Of a stretch of DNA of 64,000 nucleotides, positions 10,673 to 20,066 are shown piece after piece; position 1 is the first letter of the stretch; every line of letters begins with the position of its first letter. This stretch comes from Aquabacter cavernae (GTDB lineage: Bacteria; Pseudomonadota; Alphaproteobacteria; Rhizobiales; Xanthobacteraceae). The position numbers and the translations under genes are program-made. The DNA lies in assembly GCF_003993795.1 (NCBI RefSeq), contig NZ_RWKV01000015.1:124001-188000 (forward strand), written 5' to 3'. Under the pieces are notes generated by a model that saw nothing but the letters and a program-made list of their open reading frames with translations, was not told where the DNA came from and searched no databases.

Positions 10673-11064
10673 GCGCAGGAACCGGCGGGAACACGCCCAC
10701 CAAGGACCAGCAGGATCGTGAGCTGGACGAAGCGCTGGAAGAGAGCTTTCCGGCGAGCGACCCGCCCGCCTTGACCAATCCCAGCAGCTTCACCGGCGGT
10801 GAACCCTCGCCCGAGACGCTGGCGGAACGGGAAAAGGCCGCGCAGGATCGGAAGTTGGACGAGGAACTGGAAGAGAGCTTCCCCGCCAGCGACCCGCCTG
10901 CTCTGACCAATCCCTCCAGCTTCACCGGCGCCGAAACGCCGTCCGACAAGGCGGCGGCGGAGAAGGCTGCGCAGGACCGGGAGCTGGATGCGGAACTGGA
11001 CGACAGCTTTCCGGCCAGCGACCCGCCCAGCCTGCTGCGCAAGCACCATTCGGACGATGCCTGA
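10669..11064 (+). CDS. Small acidic protein with three ESFPASDPPA-type repeats
   Basis: The 131-residue product is three tandem units of about 42 residues. Each begins QDR(E/K)LDEELEE(S) and continues SFPASDPPALTNPSSFTG; the third ends in a diverged basic tail. The motif (L)EESFPASDPPA occurs singly in many small proteobacterial proteins of unknown function. ATG 10669 overlaps the treY stop (ATGA), so it is the last gene of the glycogen/trehalose operon. The composition (rich in Asp, Glu, Pro, Ser) suggests a soluble, partly disordered protein. A role in osmotic or desiccation stress would fit the operon but is inference. Confidence 0.82.
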   Translation: MSAGTGGNTPTKDQQDRELDEALEESFPASDPPALTNPSSFTGGEPSPETLAEREKAAQDRKLDEELEESFPASDPPALTNPSSFTGAETPSDKAAAEKAAQDRELDAELDDSFPASDPPSLLRKHHSDDA

Positions 11065-11128
11065 GGGGCTTTAGAGCCTTTGCGTGTTTGCTGGAAACGT
11101 GTGGGCCTGTCGTTACGGGCGCAACGTT

Positions 11129-11317
11129 CCTCCCTCTCCCCGTGCGGGAGAGGGTTGGGGTGAGGGGGCCACCGTCACGACCGTGGCCGGAAGGGTGCGC
11201 CAAGCGGTGCCCACCCCCTGACGCTTCAATCAAATCGCGAAGGGCTCCAGCAGCGGCAGCGCCACGGGCTTCGCCCGCCCCCTCCCCATCCCTCCCCCGC
11301 AAGCGGGAGAGGGGGTG
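11129..11317. repeat. Inverted pair of REP-like palindromes
   Basis: One copy at about 11129-11172 (CCCTCTCCCCGTGCGGGAGA core) and an oppositely oriented copy at about 11278-11317 (CCCTCCCCCGCAAGCGGGAG core) lie in the gap between the convergent treY operon and paaZ. The rest of the 289-base gap shows no gene. Confidence 0.75.
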
Positions 11318-11353
11318 GTGTCGTGTGGGAAGACGAGCGGCCCCCCAAAAACC

Positions 11354-13396
11354 TCACGCAGCCACGGGCCGCGCGCTCATGGTGAGCAGGTCGTAGCGGG
11401 CCACCGTCTCGCCATCCTGGTTGAACACTTCCGCGTCCCAGCGCACCTCGCCATATTCCGGCTTGCGGGCGGCCTGCTTCTGCTTGACCGTGAGGCGCAC
11501 GCGGATGGCGTCGCCCGGCGAGACGGGCTTGAGGAAGCGCAGGGTGTCCAGGCCGTAATTGGCCAGAAGCGGGCCCGGCGCCGGGTCCACGAACAGGCCC
11601 GCCGCAAAGGACAGGATCAGGTAGCCGTGCGCCACCCGGCCCGGGAAGAAGGGGTTCGCCTTGGCGGCCTCCTCGTCCATGTGGGCATAGAAGGTGTCGC
11701 CGGTGAACTCTGCGAAATGCTCGATATCCTTCAGCGAGATGACGCGCGAGGGCGTCTCCACCGTGTCGCCCACCTTGATGGTGTCGTAGTCGAGCTTGAA
11801 GGGGTGGCTCTGCGGCGCGGGAGCCGGAGCGCCCTTGATCCAGCTCTTGGTGAGCGCGGCGAGGCGGCCGGGCGAGCCCTGGAGGGCGGTGCGCTGCATG
11901 TAGTGGCTCACGCCGCGCAGGCCGCCCATCTCCTCGCCGCCGCCCGCGCGGCCGGGGCCGCCATGGACGAGGCCGGGGAGCGGCGAGCCGTGGCCGGTGG
12001 ATTCCTTCGCGCAATCGCGGTCGAGCACCAGCACGCGCCCATTATAGGCGGCGATGCCAAACACCAGCGCCTCGGCCACCGCTTCGTCATAGGTATAGAC
12101 GGAGGCGACGAGGCTGCCCTCGCCCTTGGCCACCAGCGCCACCGCATCCTCCAGCCCGTCATAGGGCATGAGGGTGGCGACGGGACCGAAAGCCTCGGTC
12201 TGGTGGGGCGCGCGGGCGGTGCGCGGGGTCAGGCAGGCCAGCAGGATGGGAGCCATGAAGGCGCCCGCCTCCGCATCCCCGCCCACGGGCGCGACGCTCG
12301 CCGGATCACCGAACACGATCTCAGCCTCGGCGGCGATCTCCTCCACCGCCTCGCGCACGCTGGCGCGCTGCGACTGGCTGGCGAGCGGGCCCATGCGCAC
12401 GTCGTCGCGGCGCGGATCGCCCACCGACACGGCGGCGAGCTGGGTCGAGAGCGCGGCGGCCACCGCGTCCTTCAGGTCGCGCGGCACGAAGATGCGGCGG
12501 ATGGCGGTGCACTTCTGGCCCGCCTTCACGGTCATCTCGCGCACCACTTCCTTCACGAAGAGGTCGAATTCCGGCGTGCCCTCCACCGCGTCCGTGCCCA
12601 GCACCGCGGCGTTCAGGCTGTCGCGCTCGGCGATGAAGCGCACCGCATTCACCGAGACCGCCGGATGGTTGCGCAGCGCCTCCGAGGTGGCGGCCGAACC
12701 CGTGAAGGAGAGCACGTCCTGCCCCGTGAGGTGGTCCAGCAGGTCGCCCGTGGAGCCGCAGACGAATTGCAGCGATCCCGCCGGCAGCAGGCCGGAGCCG
12801 ATCATCAGCTTCACCACGGCCTCGGCCACATAGGAGGTGGCGGTGGCGGGCTTGGTGATGACGGGGACGCCCGCGAGGAAGGCCGGGGCGAACTTCTCCA
12901 GCATGCCCCAGCAGGGGAAATTGAAGGCGTTGATATGCACCGCCACGCCGTTCAGCGGGGTGAGGATGTGGGTGCCGACGAAGGTGCCGTTCTTGGACAG
13001 GCCCTCGGTGGGCCCTTCCACCACGAAGCGCTCGCTGGGCAGTTCCTTCCGCCCGCGCGAGGCGAAGGCGTAGAGCGTGCCGAAGCCGCCGTCGATGTCG
13101 AAGAAATTGTCCCGCTTGGTGGAGCCGGTATCCGCCGAGAGCGCATAGAGCGCCTCCCGATGCTCGCCCAGATATTTGGCGAGCGCCCGCAGGATATCGG
13201 CGCGCTGGTGGAAGGTGAGCGCGCGCAGGGTCGGGCCGCCCACAGTGCGGGCATGGTGGACCATGGCGGCGAAGTCGAGCCCCTTGGTGGAGGTGCGCGC
13301 CGCCAGTTGCCCGTCAATGGCGCTGGGAATATCCACGAGCCCCTCGGTGGGCGTGAACCAGCGGTCGAGGGCGTAGCTTTCGAGGATCTTGGTCAT
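11354..13396 (-). CDS. paaZ: Bifunctional oxepin-CoA hydrolase / 3-oxo-5,6-dehydrosuberyl-CoA semialdehyde dehydrogenase
   Basis: PaaZ opens the oxepin ring of the phenylacetate pathway and oxidises the aldehyde formed. The product is 680 residues, essentially the E. coli length. An aldehyde dehydrogenase domain ([40 protein letters not shown] with the catalytic Cys near residue 295) is followed by a MaoC-type hydratase domain ([28 protein letters not shown]). ATG 13396 is preferred over the GTG one codon upstream because AAGAGA is well spaced before it. It is the last gene of a leftward operon with the hydratase/dehydrogenase and thiolase genes. Confidence 0.95.
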   Translation of the reverse strand: MTKILESYALDRWFTPTEGLVDIPSAIDGQLAARTSTKGLDFAAMVHHARTVGGPTLRALTFHQRADILRALAKYLGEHREALYALSADTGSTKRDNFFDIDGGFGTLYAFASRGRKELPSERFVVEGPTEGLSKNGTFVGTHILTPLNGVAVHINAFNFPCWGMLEKFAPAFLAGVPVITKPATATSYVAEAVVKLMIGSGLLPAGSLQFVCGSTGDLLDHLTGQDVLSFTGSAATSEALRNHPAVSVNAVRFIAERDSLNAAVLGTDAVEGTPEFDLFVKEVVREMTVKAGQKCTAIRRIFVPRDLKDAVAAALSTQLAAVSVGDPRRDDVRMGPLASQSQRASVREAVEEIAAEAEIVFGDPASVAPVGGDAEAGAFMAPILLACLTPRTARAPHQTEAFGPVATLMPYDGLEDAVALVAKGEGSLVASVYTYDEAVAEALVFGIAAYNGRVLVLDRDCAKESTGHGSPLPGLVHGGPGRAGGGEEMGGLRGVSHYMQRTALQGSPGRLAALTKSWIKGAPAPAPQSHPFKLDYDTIKVGDTVETPSRVISLKDIEHFAEFTGDTFYAHMDEEAAKANPFFPGRVAHGYLILSFAAGLFVDPAPGPLLANYGLDTLRFLKPVSPGDAIRVRLTVKQKQAARKPEYGEVRWDAEVFNQDGETVARYDLLTMSARPVAA

Positions 13397-13443
13397 CACG
13401 TATCTCTTCGCGGGTTCCTTGGGCGTCCTTGGGGGGCGTTGCC

Positions 13444-15528
13444 TCAGGCGTTGGTCTTGCGCCAGGCGGCAAAGCTGCCGCCCGAGCGGGCGAGGTCGAT
13501 GAGAAGCTGGGAGGGGGCCGAGCCGGCGCCACCGGCGGCATGAGCGGCTTCCACTTCCGCGAGCACGGCGGGAAGGCCCATCTGGTCGGCGGCGAACATG
13601 GGGCCGCCCTTCAGGCGCGGGAAGCCGTAGCCGTTGACGAAGGCGAGATCGATGTCGGAGGCCCGCAGCGCGATGCCTTCCTCCAGCTCCTTCGCACCCT
13701 CGTTCGCCATCACGCAGACGAGGCGGCGCTGGATCTCCCCGGGCGTGAAGGCGCGCGGCGCGATGCCCCGCTCCGTCCGCACGGCGGCGATGAGGTCGGC
13801 GGTGCGGGGATCGAGGCTCTTCTTGCCCGCCGTGTCATAGGCATACCAGCCCGAACCGGTCTTGCGCCCGAGCCGCCCCGCCTCGCACAGCAGATCGGGG
13901 ATCGTCACATAGCGCTCGTTGGGATCGCGCGTGGCCGCCCGGCGCTTGCGCATGGCGAAGGCGATGTCGAGGCCGGACATGTCGGACACCGCGAAGATGC
14001 CCATGGCGAAGCCGTAAGACTCCAGCGCCGCGTCCACCTCTTCCGGGGCGGCGCCGTCTTCCACCAGATATTCCGCGTGGCGGCGATAGACGGCATAGAT
14101 GCGATTGCCGATGAAGCCGTCGCAATTGCCCGCCACCACCGGCTGCTTGCCGATCTTCTTGGCAAGGCCCAGCGCGGTCGCCAGCACGTCCGGCGCCGTC
14201 TTGGCGCCGCGCACCACTTCCAGCAGCTTCATGAGATTGGCGGGCGCGAAGAAGTGCAGCCCCACCACGTCTTCGGGACGCGACGTGAGGTCCGCGATGG
14301 CGTCGAGGTCGAGATAGGAGGTGTTGGAGGCCAGCACCGCGCCGGGGCGGACGACCGTGTCCAGGCGGCGGAAGATGTCCGCCTTCACGTCCATGTCCTC
14401 GAACGCCGCCTCGATGACGAGATCGACGGCCGACAGGCTGTCCCAGTCGGCGGTGGGGACGAGGCGCGCGAGGCGCTCGTCCACCTGCGCCGCGCTGACC
14501 CGTCCGCTCTTCAGCGGCCGGTCATACAGGCCGCGCACGCGGGTCGCGCCCGCCTGGGCGGCGTCTTCGTCGCGCTCCACCAAGGTCACGTTGAGGCCCG
14601 CATCCAGCAGGGCCGAGGCGATGCCCGCGCCCATGGTGCCCGCGCCGATGACCGCCACAGAAGCGAAGGGCCGCGCCGCCGCGCCCTCGATGCCGGGCAC
14701 CTTGCCCGCCTCGCGCTCGGCGAAGAAGAGATGGCGCAGGGCCTTGGCCTCAGAGCTTTCGCGCAAAGCGAGGAAAGCGGCACGCTCGCGGGCGAGCCCG
14801 TCGGCGAAGGTGCCTTCGCGGGCCGCGCGGATGACCCGCACCGCCTCGCCGATGGCGGGCTGGCCCTTGGCGCCCTTCAGCGCCGCATCCGCCGCCGCCT
14901 GCTCGGCCGCCGCATCGCCCTCAGGCACGGGCAGCGCCGAGAGCGGGCGCTTTTGCGCGGTCGCGGCAAAATCGAGCGCCGCCGCCAGGGGATCGTCGGC
15001 CACGGCATCCAGAAGACCGAGGGCATGTGCCTCCTTCGCCTTCAGGATGCGCGCCTCGCAGACGAGCGGAATGGCCGCCGCGATGCCCACGATGCGCGGC
15101 AGGCGCTGGGTGCCGCCCGCGCCGGGAATGATGCCGAGCCGCGTCTCGGTGAGGCCCAGCAGCGCCTTGGGGGAGCCGATGCGCGCATCGCAGCCCAGCG
15201 CCACTTCCAGGCCCCCGCCCAGGGTCGCGCCGTCAATGGCGGCGATCACCGGCTTGTCCAGGCCCTCGATGGCGGCCACCACGTCCGGCAGGAAGGGTTC
15301 GTCCGGCGGCGCGTTCATCTCGCGGATGTCCGCCCCGGCGATGAAGCGCCCCGGCCCGCCGCTGAGCACCACAGCCGTAACGGTGGGGTCGGCCTTGAGG
15401 GTCGCCATCGCCTCCACGAGGCCCGTGCGCACGCCCTTGGAGAGGGGGTTCACGGGGGCATAGGCGATCTCCACCACCGCCACGGAGCCGTGGCGGCGCA
15501 GGGTGACGGGCGCGGGCGCGGCGTTCAT
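13444..15528 (-). CDS. Bifunctional enoyl-CoA hydratase / 3-hydroxyacyl-CoA dehydrogenase
   Basis: The 694-residue product has an N-terminal crotonase domain (FIAGADIREM, GATLGGGLEVALGCD, ETRLGIIPGAGGTQRLPR). A Rossmann domain (VAVIGAGTMGAGIASALLDA) and two C-terminal dehydrogenase domains (HFFAPANLMKLLEVVRG, GNRIYAVYR) follow, the FadB/FadJ layout. Lying between a thiolase and paaZ, it probably performs both the PaaF and PaaH steps, turning 2,3-dehydroadipyl-CoA into 3-oxoadipyl-CoA. That is inference from context; a general beta-oxidation role is the alternative. It starts one base after the thiolase stop. Confidence 0.9.
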   Translation of the reverse strand: MNAAPAPVTLRRHGSVAVVEIAYAPVNPLSKGVRTGLVEAMATLKADPTVTAVVLSGGPGRFIAGADIREMNAPPDEPFLPDVVAAIEGLDKPVIAAIDGATLGGGLEVALGCDARIGSPKALLGLTETRLGIIPGAGGTQRLPRIVGIAAAIPLVCEARILKAKEAHALGLLDAVADDPLAAALDFAATAQKRPLSALPVPEGDAAAEQAAADAALKGAKGQPAIGEAVRVIRAAREGTFADGLARERAAFLALRESSEAKALRHLFFAEREAGKVPGIEGAAARPFASVAVIGAGTMGAGIASALLDAGLNVTLVERDEDAAQAGATRVRGLYDRPLKSGRVSAAQVDERLARLVPTADWDSLSAVDLVIEAAFEDMDVKADIFRRLDTVVRPGAVLASNTSYLDLDAIADLTSRPEDVVGLHFFAPANLMKLLEVVRGAKTAPDVLATALGLAKKIGKQPVVAGNCDGFIGNRIYAVYRRHAEYLVEDGAAPEEVDAALESYGFAMGIFAVSDMSGLDIAFAMRKRRAATRDPNERYVTIPDLLCEAGRLGRKTGSGWYAYDTAGKKSLDPRTADLIAAVRTERGIAPRAFTPGEIQRRLVCVMANEGAKELEEGIALRASDIDLAFVNGYGFPRLKGGPMFAADQMGLPAVLAEVEAAHAAGGAGSAPSQLLIDLARSGGSFAAWRKTNA

Positions 15529-15529
15529 C

Positions 15530-16738
15530 TCACACCCGCTCGATGAGGGCGGCGATGCCCTGGCCGACGCCGATGCACATGGTGGCCACCGCGCGCTTGC
15601 CGCCGCGGGCCTCCAGGGCGCTCACCGCCGTCATGGCGAGGCGCGCGCCGGACATGCCCAGCGGATGGCCGAGCGCGATGGCCCCGCCATGGGGGTTCAC
15701 ATGATCCGCATCGTCCGGCAGGCCCAGCTGGCGCAGCACGGCCAGCGCCTGGGAGGCGAACGCCTCGTTCAGCTCGATGAGGTCGATATCGTCCAGCGCC
15801 AGCTTGTTCTTCTCCAGCAGCTTCAGCGTCGCCGGGGCCGGGCCGATGCCCATGATGCGCGGCGGCACGCCCGCCTGCACCACGGAGATGACGCGGGCGC
15901 GGGGCGTGAGGCCATAGCGCTTCACCGCCTCTTCCGAAGCGATGATGAGCGCGCCCGCCCCGTCATTGACGCCCGAGGCATTGCCCGCCGTCACCGAGCC
16001 ACCCTCCTTGCGGAAGGGGGTCTTCAGCGCCGCCAGCTGCTCCAGCGTGGTGTCGCCGCGCGGATGCTCGTCCTTATCCACGACGGTGACCGCGCCCTTC
16101 TTGCCCTTGATCTCGATGGGCGCGATCTCGCGGGCGAAGAAGCCCGCCTCCTGCGCCGCCTTGGCGCGCTGCTGGGAGCGGTAGGCGAACAGGTCCTGGT
16201 CGGCGCGCGAGATCTGGAAATCGGCGGCCACGTTCTCGCCGGTCTCCGGCATGGAATCCACGCCGTACTGGGCCTTCATCAGCGGGTTCACGAAGCGCCA
16301 GCCGATGGTGGTGTCATAGATCTCCGCCTGGCGGGAGAAGGCTTCGGTGGCCTTGCCTTGGACGAAGGGCGCGCGGGTCATGCTCTCCACGCCGCCCGCG
16401 ATGATGAGGTCGGCATCCCCCGTCATGATGGCGCGCGCGCCGATGCCCACGGCGTCGAGGCCCGAGCCGCACAGGCGGTTCACGGTGGTGCCGGGCGCGC
16501 TCACCGGCAGGCCGGCCAGCAGCGCCGCCATGCGGGCCACGTCGCGATTGTCCTCGCCCGCCTGGTTGGCGCAGCCCAGGATCACGTCGTCCACCGCCTC
16601 CCAGTCGATGCCGGGATTGCGCGCCTTCAGCACGCGGATGGGATGGGCGGCCAGATCGTCGGCGCGCACATCCTTGAGCGCGCCGGCATAGCGGCCGATG
16701 GGCGTGCGCGCGAAATCGCAGATATAAGCGTGCGTCAT
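15530..16738 (-). CDS. pcaF: 3-oxoadipyl-CoA thiolase
   Basis: This 402-residue thiolase cleaves 3-oxoadipyl-CoA to succinyl-CoA and acetyl-CoA, and in phenylacetate clusters (as PaaJ) also 3-oxo-5,6-dehydrosuberyl-CoA. [11 protein letters not shown] carries the acyl-accepting Cys near residue 92; [17 protein letters not shown] and [10 protein letters not shown] carry the other active-site residues. ATG 16738 has GGAG about ten bases upstream. It is the first gene of the leftward paa operon, and the PaaR-like palindrome lies about 200 bases upstream. Confidence 0.93.
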   Translation of the reverse strand: MTHAYICDFARTPIGRYAGALKDVRADDLAAHPIRVLKARNPGIDWEAVDDVILGCANQAGEDNRDVARMAALLAGLPVSAPGTTVNRLCGSGLDAVGIGARAIMTGDADLIIAGGVESMTRAPFVQGKATEAFSRQAEIYDTTIGWRFVNPLMKAQYGVDSMPETGENVAADFQISRADQDLFAYRSQQRAKAAQEAGFFAREIAPIEIKGKKGAVTVVDKDEHPRGDTTLEQLAALKTPFRKEGGSVTAGNASGVNDGAGALIIASEEAVKRYGLTPRARVISVVQAGVPPRIMGIGPAPATLKLLEKNKLALDDIDLIELNEAFASQALAVLRQLGLPDDADHVNPHGGAIALGHPLGMSGARLAMTAVSALEARGGKRAVATMCIGVGQGIAALIERV

Positions 16739-16907
16739 GACGATCTCCGGGAAGAGGGATGAAGGCGGGGAAGCGCCGGGGAGGCGGATGTACAGCCGGA
16801 GCCTGCGCGCGCGCCAGTCCGGCACCCCTCGCGCATCGACGCGGCTCGCCGAGCCTGCCGTGCCTTGCCCATGCCATCCTCCCTGCGGCGAAGCATTCTC
16901 GCTCGTG

Positions 16908-16936
16908 TTGACAAGCGTGCCCCTTGAGCTAAAGAT
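16908..16936 (+). promoter_or_regulatory. Candidate promoter of paaG operon
   Basis: TTGACA at 16908-16913 is a perfect -35 box. Seventeen bases later AAAGAT (16931-16936) is a weak -10. The -10 abuts and overlaps the palindrome at 16935-16956, as expected for a repressed promoter. Confidence 0.5.
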
Positions 16937-16956
16937 TAACCGATCGATCGGTTAAT
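16935..16956. promoter_or_regulatory. PaaR-like operator palindrome
   Basis: A perfect 22-bp palindrome with core ACCGATCGATCGGT and AT-rich ends lies between the divergent paa units. TetR-family PaaR repressors of phenylacetate genes in Alphaproteobacteria bind sites of this kind, as I recall the family. No tetR gene is in the window, so the cognate regulator must be elsewhere. Confidence 0.75.
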
Positions 16957-16993
16957 TCAAGAGCCCATACCACGGGCCATATGGGAGGAAAGA

Positions 16994-17782
16994 GTGGATA
17001 GCGTCCTATTGGTGGACCGCCGCGACGGCTGGACCGTGCTGACCCTGAACCGGCCGGATCGCCTCAATTCCTTCAATGAAGAGCTGCACCTCGCGCTGCG
17101 CGCCGCCCTCGACGAGGCCGCCGCTGACGAGAGCTGCCGGGCCGTGCTGCTGACCGGCGCCGGGCGCGGTTTCTGCGCGGGCCAGGATCTCTCCGCCCGC
17201 GCCGGCCTCACCGAGGCGCCGGACCTCGGCGCCACCATCGAGACCTTCTACAATCCGCTCGTGCGCCGCATCCGCGCGCTGAAGAAGCCCGTCATCTGCG
17301 CCGTCAACGGCGTGGCGGCGGGCGCGGGCGCGAACCTCGCCTTCGCCTGCGACATCGTGCTGGCGGCGAAATCCGCCAAGTTCATCCAGGCCTTCTCCAA
17401 GATCGGCCTCGTGCCCGATTCGGGCGGCACCTTCTTCCTACCGCGCCTCGTGGGCGATGCCCGCGCCCGCGCGCTCATGCTGCTGGCCGAGCCGGTCTCC
17501 GCCACCCAGGCCGCCGAATGGGGCATGGTGTGGAAGGCGATCGAGGATGCCGACCTCATGGCGGAAGCGGAAAAGCTCGCCGCCCATCTCGCCACCCAGC
17601 CCACCTATGGCCTCGCCCTCACCAAGCAGGCGCTGAACGAGAGCGCGGGCAACACGCTGGACACCCAGCTGGACCTGGAGCGCGACCTGCAGCGTCAGGC
17701 CGGCCGCTCGCCCGATTATGCCGAGGGCACCAAGGCCTTCATGGAGAAGCGCACCCCCAATTTCACGGGCCGCGCGACATGA
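16994..17782 (+). CDS. paaG: Ring 1,2-epoxyphenylacetyl-CoA isomerase
   Basis: PaaG isomerises ring-1,2-epoxyphenylacetyl-CoA to oxepin-CoA and also shifts double bonds in later intermediates. The 262-residue crotonase-fold protein has the family length. GRGFCAGQDLSAR and NGVAAGAGANLAFACDIVLA form the oxyanion-hole region; GLVPDSGGTFFLPRLVG carries the catalytic Asp of PaaG-type enzymes. The GTG start has GGAGGAAA upstream. It overlaps paaI by four bases. Confidence 0.94.
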   Translation: MDSVLLVDRRDGWTVLTLNRPDRLNSFNEELHLALRAALDEAAADESCRAVLLTGAGRGFCAGQDLSARAGLTEAPDLGATIETFYNPLVRRIRALKKPVICAVNGVAAGAGANLAFACDIVLAAKSAKFIQAFSKIGLVPDSGGTFFLPRLVGDARARALMLLAEPVSATQAAEWGMVWKAIEDADLMAEAEKLAAHLATQPTYGLALTKQALNESAGNTLDTQLDLERDLQRQAGRSPDYAEGTKAFMEKRTPNFTGRAT

Positions 17783-18255
17783 GCGACGCCGAAACCCTCC
17801 GCACAGAGACCCTGCGCTCGCCCGACGAGATCGCGCGCCTGTGCGCGGAAACCATGTGGAAGACCGACGGCGCCAGCCAGGGCCTCGGCGTCGAGATCCG
17901 CGAGATCGCGGCGGGCCGCGCCGTGCTCGCCATGCGCCTCGCCGACCACATGGTGAACGGCCACGGCTCCGCCCATGGCGGCTACATCTTCGCGCTGGCG
18001 GACAGTGCTTTCGCCTTCGCCTGCAATACCTATGACGAGCGCACCGTGGCGGCGCACTGCTCCATCAGCTTCCTGCGGCCCGGCAAGCGCGGCCACGAAC
18101 TGGTGGCCACGGCCCGCGAAGTGACCCGCGCCGGGCGCTCGGGCATCTACGACATCAGCGTGACCCAGGACGGGGTGCTGATCGCCGAATTCCGCGGACA
18201 TTCGCGGTCCATCGGCGGCGCGATCATCCCGCAGGACGAGAAAATCAGGGATTAA
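17779..18255 (+). CDS. paaI: Hydroxyphenylacetyl-CoA thioesterase
   Basis: PaaI is a hot-dog-fold thioesterase that clears dead-end CoA esters in phenylacetate breakdown. The 158-residue product contains NGHGSAHGGYIFALADSAFA, the 4HBT active-site segment, and ISFLRPGKRGHELVATA. Its ATG overlaps the paaG stop, and paaK starts 12 bases downstream, so the three genes form one operon. Confidence 0.93.
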   Translation: MSDAETLRTETLRSPDEIARLCAETMWKTDGASQGLGVEIREIAAGRAVLAMRLADHMVNGHGSAHGGYIFALADSAFAFACNTYDERTVAAHCSISFLRPGKRGHELVATAREVTRAGRSGIYDISVTQDGVLIAEFRGHSRSIGGAIIPQDEKIRD

Positions 18256-18267
18256 GCGGAGGAGACG

Positions 18268-19602
18268 ATGAACATGGTGCCCGCAGCCAAAAGCTTTGAA
18301 GGCGATGTGCGCGGTGGCCTCGACGCCGCCGAGCGCGCCTCCCGCGACGAGATCATGGCGCTCCAGCGCCAGCGCCTCGCCTGGTCGCTCAAGCACGCCT
18401 ACGAGAACGTGCCGCACTACCGCCAGCAGTTCGACGCGGCGGGCGTGCACCCGGACGATTTCAAGGATCTGTCCGACCTCGCCAAGTTCCCCTTCACCGT
18501 GAAGAAGGACCTGCGCGACAATTATCCCTTCGGCCTGTTCGCCGTGCCGCGCGAGAAGCTGGCGCGCATCCATGGCTCGTCGGGCACCACGGGCAAGCCC
18601 ATCGTGGTGGGCTATACCGCCGGCGACATCGACATGTGGGCCAATGTGATGGCCCGCTCCATCCGCGCGGCGGGCGCGCGCCCCGGCATGATGGTGCATG
18701 TGGCCTATGGCTACGGCCTGTTCACCGGGGGCCTGGGCGCCCATTACGGCGTGGAGCGGCTGGGCTGCACGGTCATCCCCATGTCGGGCGGCATGACCGA
18801 GCGGCAGGTGCAGCTCATCCATGACTTCAAGCCCGAAGTCATCATGGTGACGCCGAGCTACATGCTGGCCATCCAGGACGGCTTCGCCAAGGCCGGCCTC
18901 GACCCGCGCGAAAGCTCGCTGAAATACGGCATCTTCGGCGCCGAGCCCTGGACCAACTCCATGCGGGTTGAGATCGAGAAGGCGTTCGCCATGGACGCCA
19001 CCGACATTTACGGCCTCTCCGAGGTGATCGGCCCCGGCGTCGCGCAGGAATGCGTGGAGACCAAGGACGGCCTGCATATCTGGGAAGACCACTTCTACCC
19101 GGAGATCATCGACCCGGTGACCGGCGAAGTGCTGCCGGAAGGCTCCAAGGGCGAGTTGGTCTTCACCTCCCTCACCAAGGAGGCGTTCCCGGTCATCCGC
19201 TATCGCACCCGCGACCTCACCCGCCTGATGCCCGGCACGGCGCGGCCCGGCATGCGGCGCATGGAGAAGGTCACCGGCCGCTCGGACGACATGATGATCC
19301 TGCGCGGGGTGAACGTGTTCCCCACCCAGATCGAGGAAGCCCTGCTCGCCACCGAATGGTGCGCCGGCCACTTCCAGATCGAGCTGACCCGCCGCGGCCG
19401 CATGGACGAGATGACCATCCATGCGGAGGCCCGCGAGGAGCATTGGGACGGCGAGGGCCTCACCGCCCATGCCGAACGGCTCATCCACCGCATCAAGGCT
19501 ACCGTGGGCATCAGCACCCGCGTGAACATCCAGGCTCCCGGCTCCATCGAGCGCTCCGCCGGCAAGGCCAAGCGCGTGGTGGACAACCGCCCGAAGGAGT
19601 GA
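18268..19602 (+). CDS. paaK: Phenylacetate-CoA ligase
   Basis: PaaK activates phenylacetate with ATP and CoA, the entry step of the pathway. The 444-residue AMP-forming ligase has the phosphate loop GSSGTTGKP near residue 104, the adenylate motif DIYGLSEVIGPGVAQEC and the hinge TGRSDDMMILRGVNVFPTQIEE... read as GRSDDMMILRGVNVFP. GGAGGAGACG precedes the ATG. It is the third gene of the rightward paa operon. Confidence 0.96.
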   Translation: MNMVPAAKSFEGDVRGGLDAAERASRDEIMALQRQRLAWSLKHAYENVPHYRQQFDAAGVHPDDFKDLSDLAKFPFTVKKDLRDNYPFGLFAVPREKLARIHGSSGTTGKPIVVGYTAGDIDMWANVMARSIRAAGARPGMMVHVAYGYGLFTGGLGAHYGVERLGCTVIPMSGGMTERQVQLIHDFKPEVIMVTPSYMLAIQDGFAKAGLDPRESSLKYGIFGAEPWTNSMRVEIEKAFAMDATDIYGLSEVIGPGVAQECVETKDGLHIWEDHFYPEIIDPVTGEVLPEGSKGELVFTSLTKEAFPVIRYRTRDLTRLMPGTARPGMRRMEKVTGRSDDMMILRGVNVFPTQIEEALLATEWCAGHFQIELTRRGRMDEMTIHAEAREEHWDGEGLTAHAERLIHRIKATVGISTRVNIQAPGSIERSAGKAKRVVDNRPKE

Positions 19603-19634
19603 GGGCGTCCCGTCTTCAAGGCGGCAGGCCCCAT

Positions 19635-19676
19635 TTCCCCTCCCAACCCTCCCCCGCACGCGGGAGAGGGCGGGAC
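19635..19676. repeat. REP-like palindrome
   Basis: A single copy with core CCCTCCCCCGCACGCGGGAG lies between the convergent paaK and the KdgF-like cupin gene. Confidence 0.65.
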
Positions 19677-19707
19677 AGGCCGGGCGATCCGGCAGCGCCC
19701 GGCGGCC

Positions 19708-20055
19708 TCAGCCCGTGACGAATTCCTGGCGCATGGGCGTGAACACGTCGATCAGCACCCCCGGCTCGATGCAGATGGAGCCGTGCCAGAGGCCGGAGGG
19801 CACGTAGAAGCTGTCGCCCGCCTTCAGCCGCGCGGTCTTGCCGTCCACGGTGATGTCGAACACCCCGCTCTCCACGGACGTGATCTGCACATGGGGATGG
19901 TCGTGGAACACGCCGCACGGCCCCGCCTCGGTGCACACCACGCGCACCAGCATGATCTCGTCATTATAGGTGAGGATCTGCCGCTCCACATTGTCCGTGA
20001 TGGTTTCCACGGGTGTGGTATCGGCGAAGCCGAAATACTGGCCCTTCTGGGACAT
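19708..20055 (-). CDS. kdgF: KdgF-like cupin, unsaturated uronate conversion
   Basis: The 115-residue single-domain cupin has the metal-binding pattern FHDHPHVQITSVESG and a second cupin motif GDSFYVPSGLWHGSICIEPG. Small cupins next to kduI and kduD are usually KdgF, which speeds the ring opening of 4,5-unsaturated uronates to 5-keto-4-deoxyuronate. The position at the end of the dctPQM-kduI-kduD operon supports this. The assignment rests on context and length; another sugar-binding cupin role is possible. Confidence 0.7.
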   Translation of the reverse strand: MSQKGQYFGFADTTPVETITDNVERQILTYNDEIMLVRVVCTEAGPCGVFHDHPHVQITSVESGVFDITVDGKTARLKAGDSFYVPSGLWHGSICIEPGVLIDVFTPMRQEFVTG

Positions 20056-20066
20056 GATCTTCTCCT

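Noticed and set aside
11315-13543. Plus-strand open frame of about 740 codons
   Set aside because: It is the shadow of paaZ; repetitive His/Arg/Gly composition and no ribosome site.
13429-15546. Long plus-strand open frame of about 700 codons
   Set aside because: It is antisense to the hydratase/dehydrogenase gene, is rich in His, Arg and Gly with no domain, and arises from high-GC codon bias.
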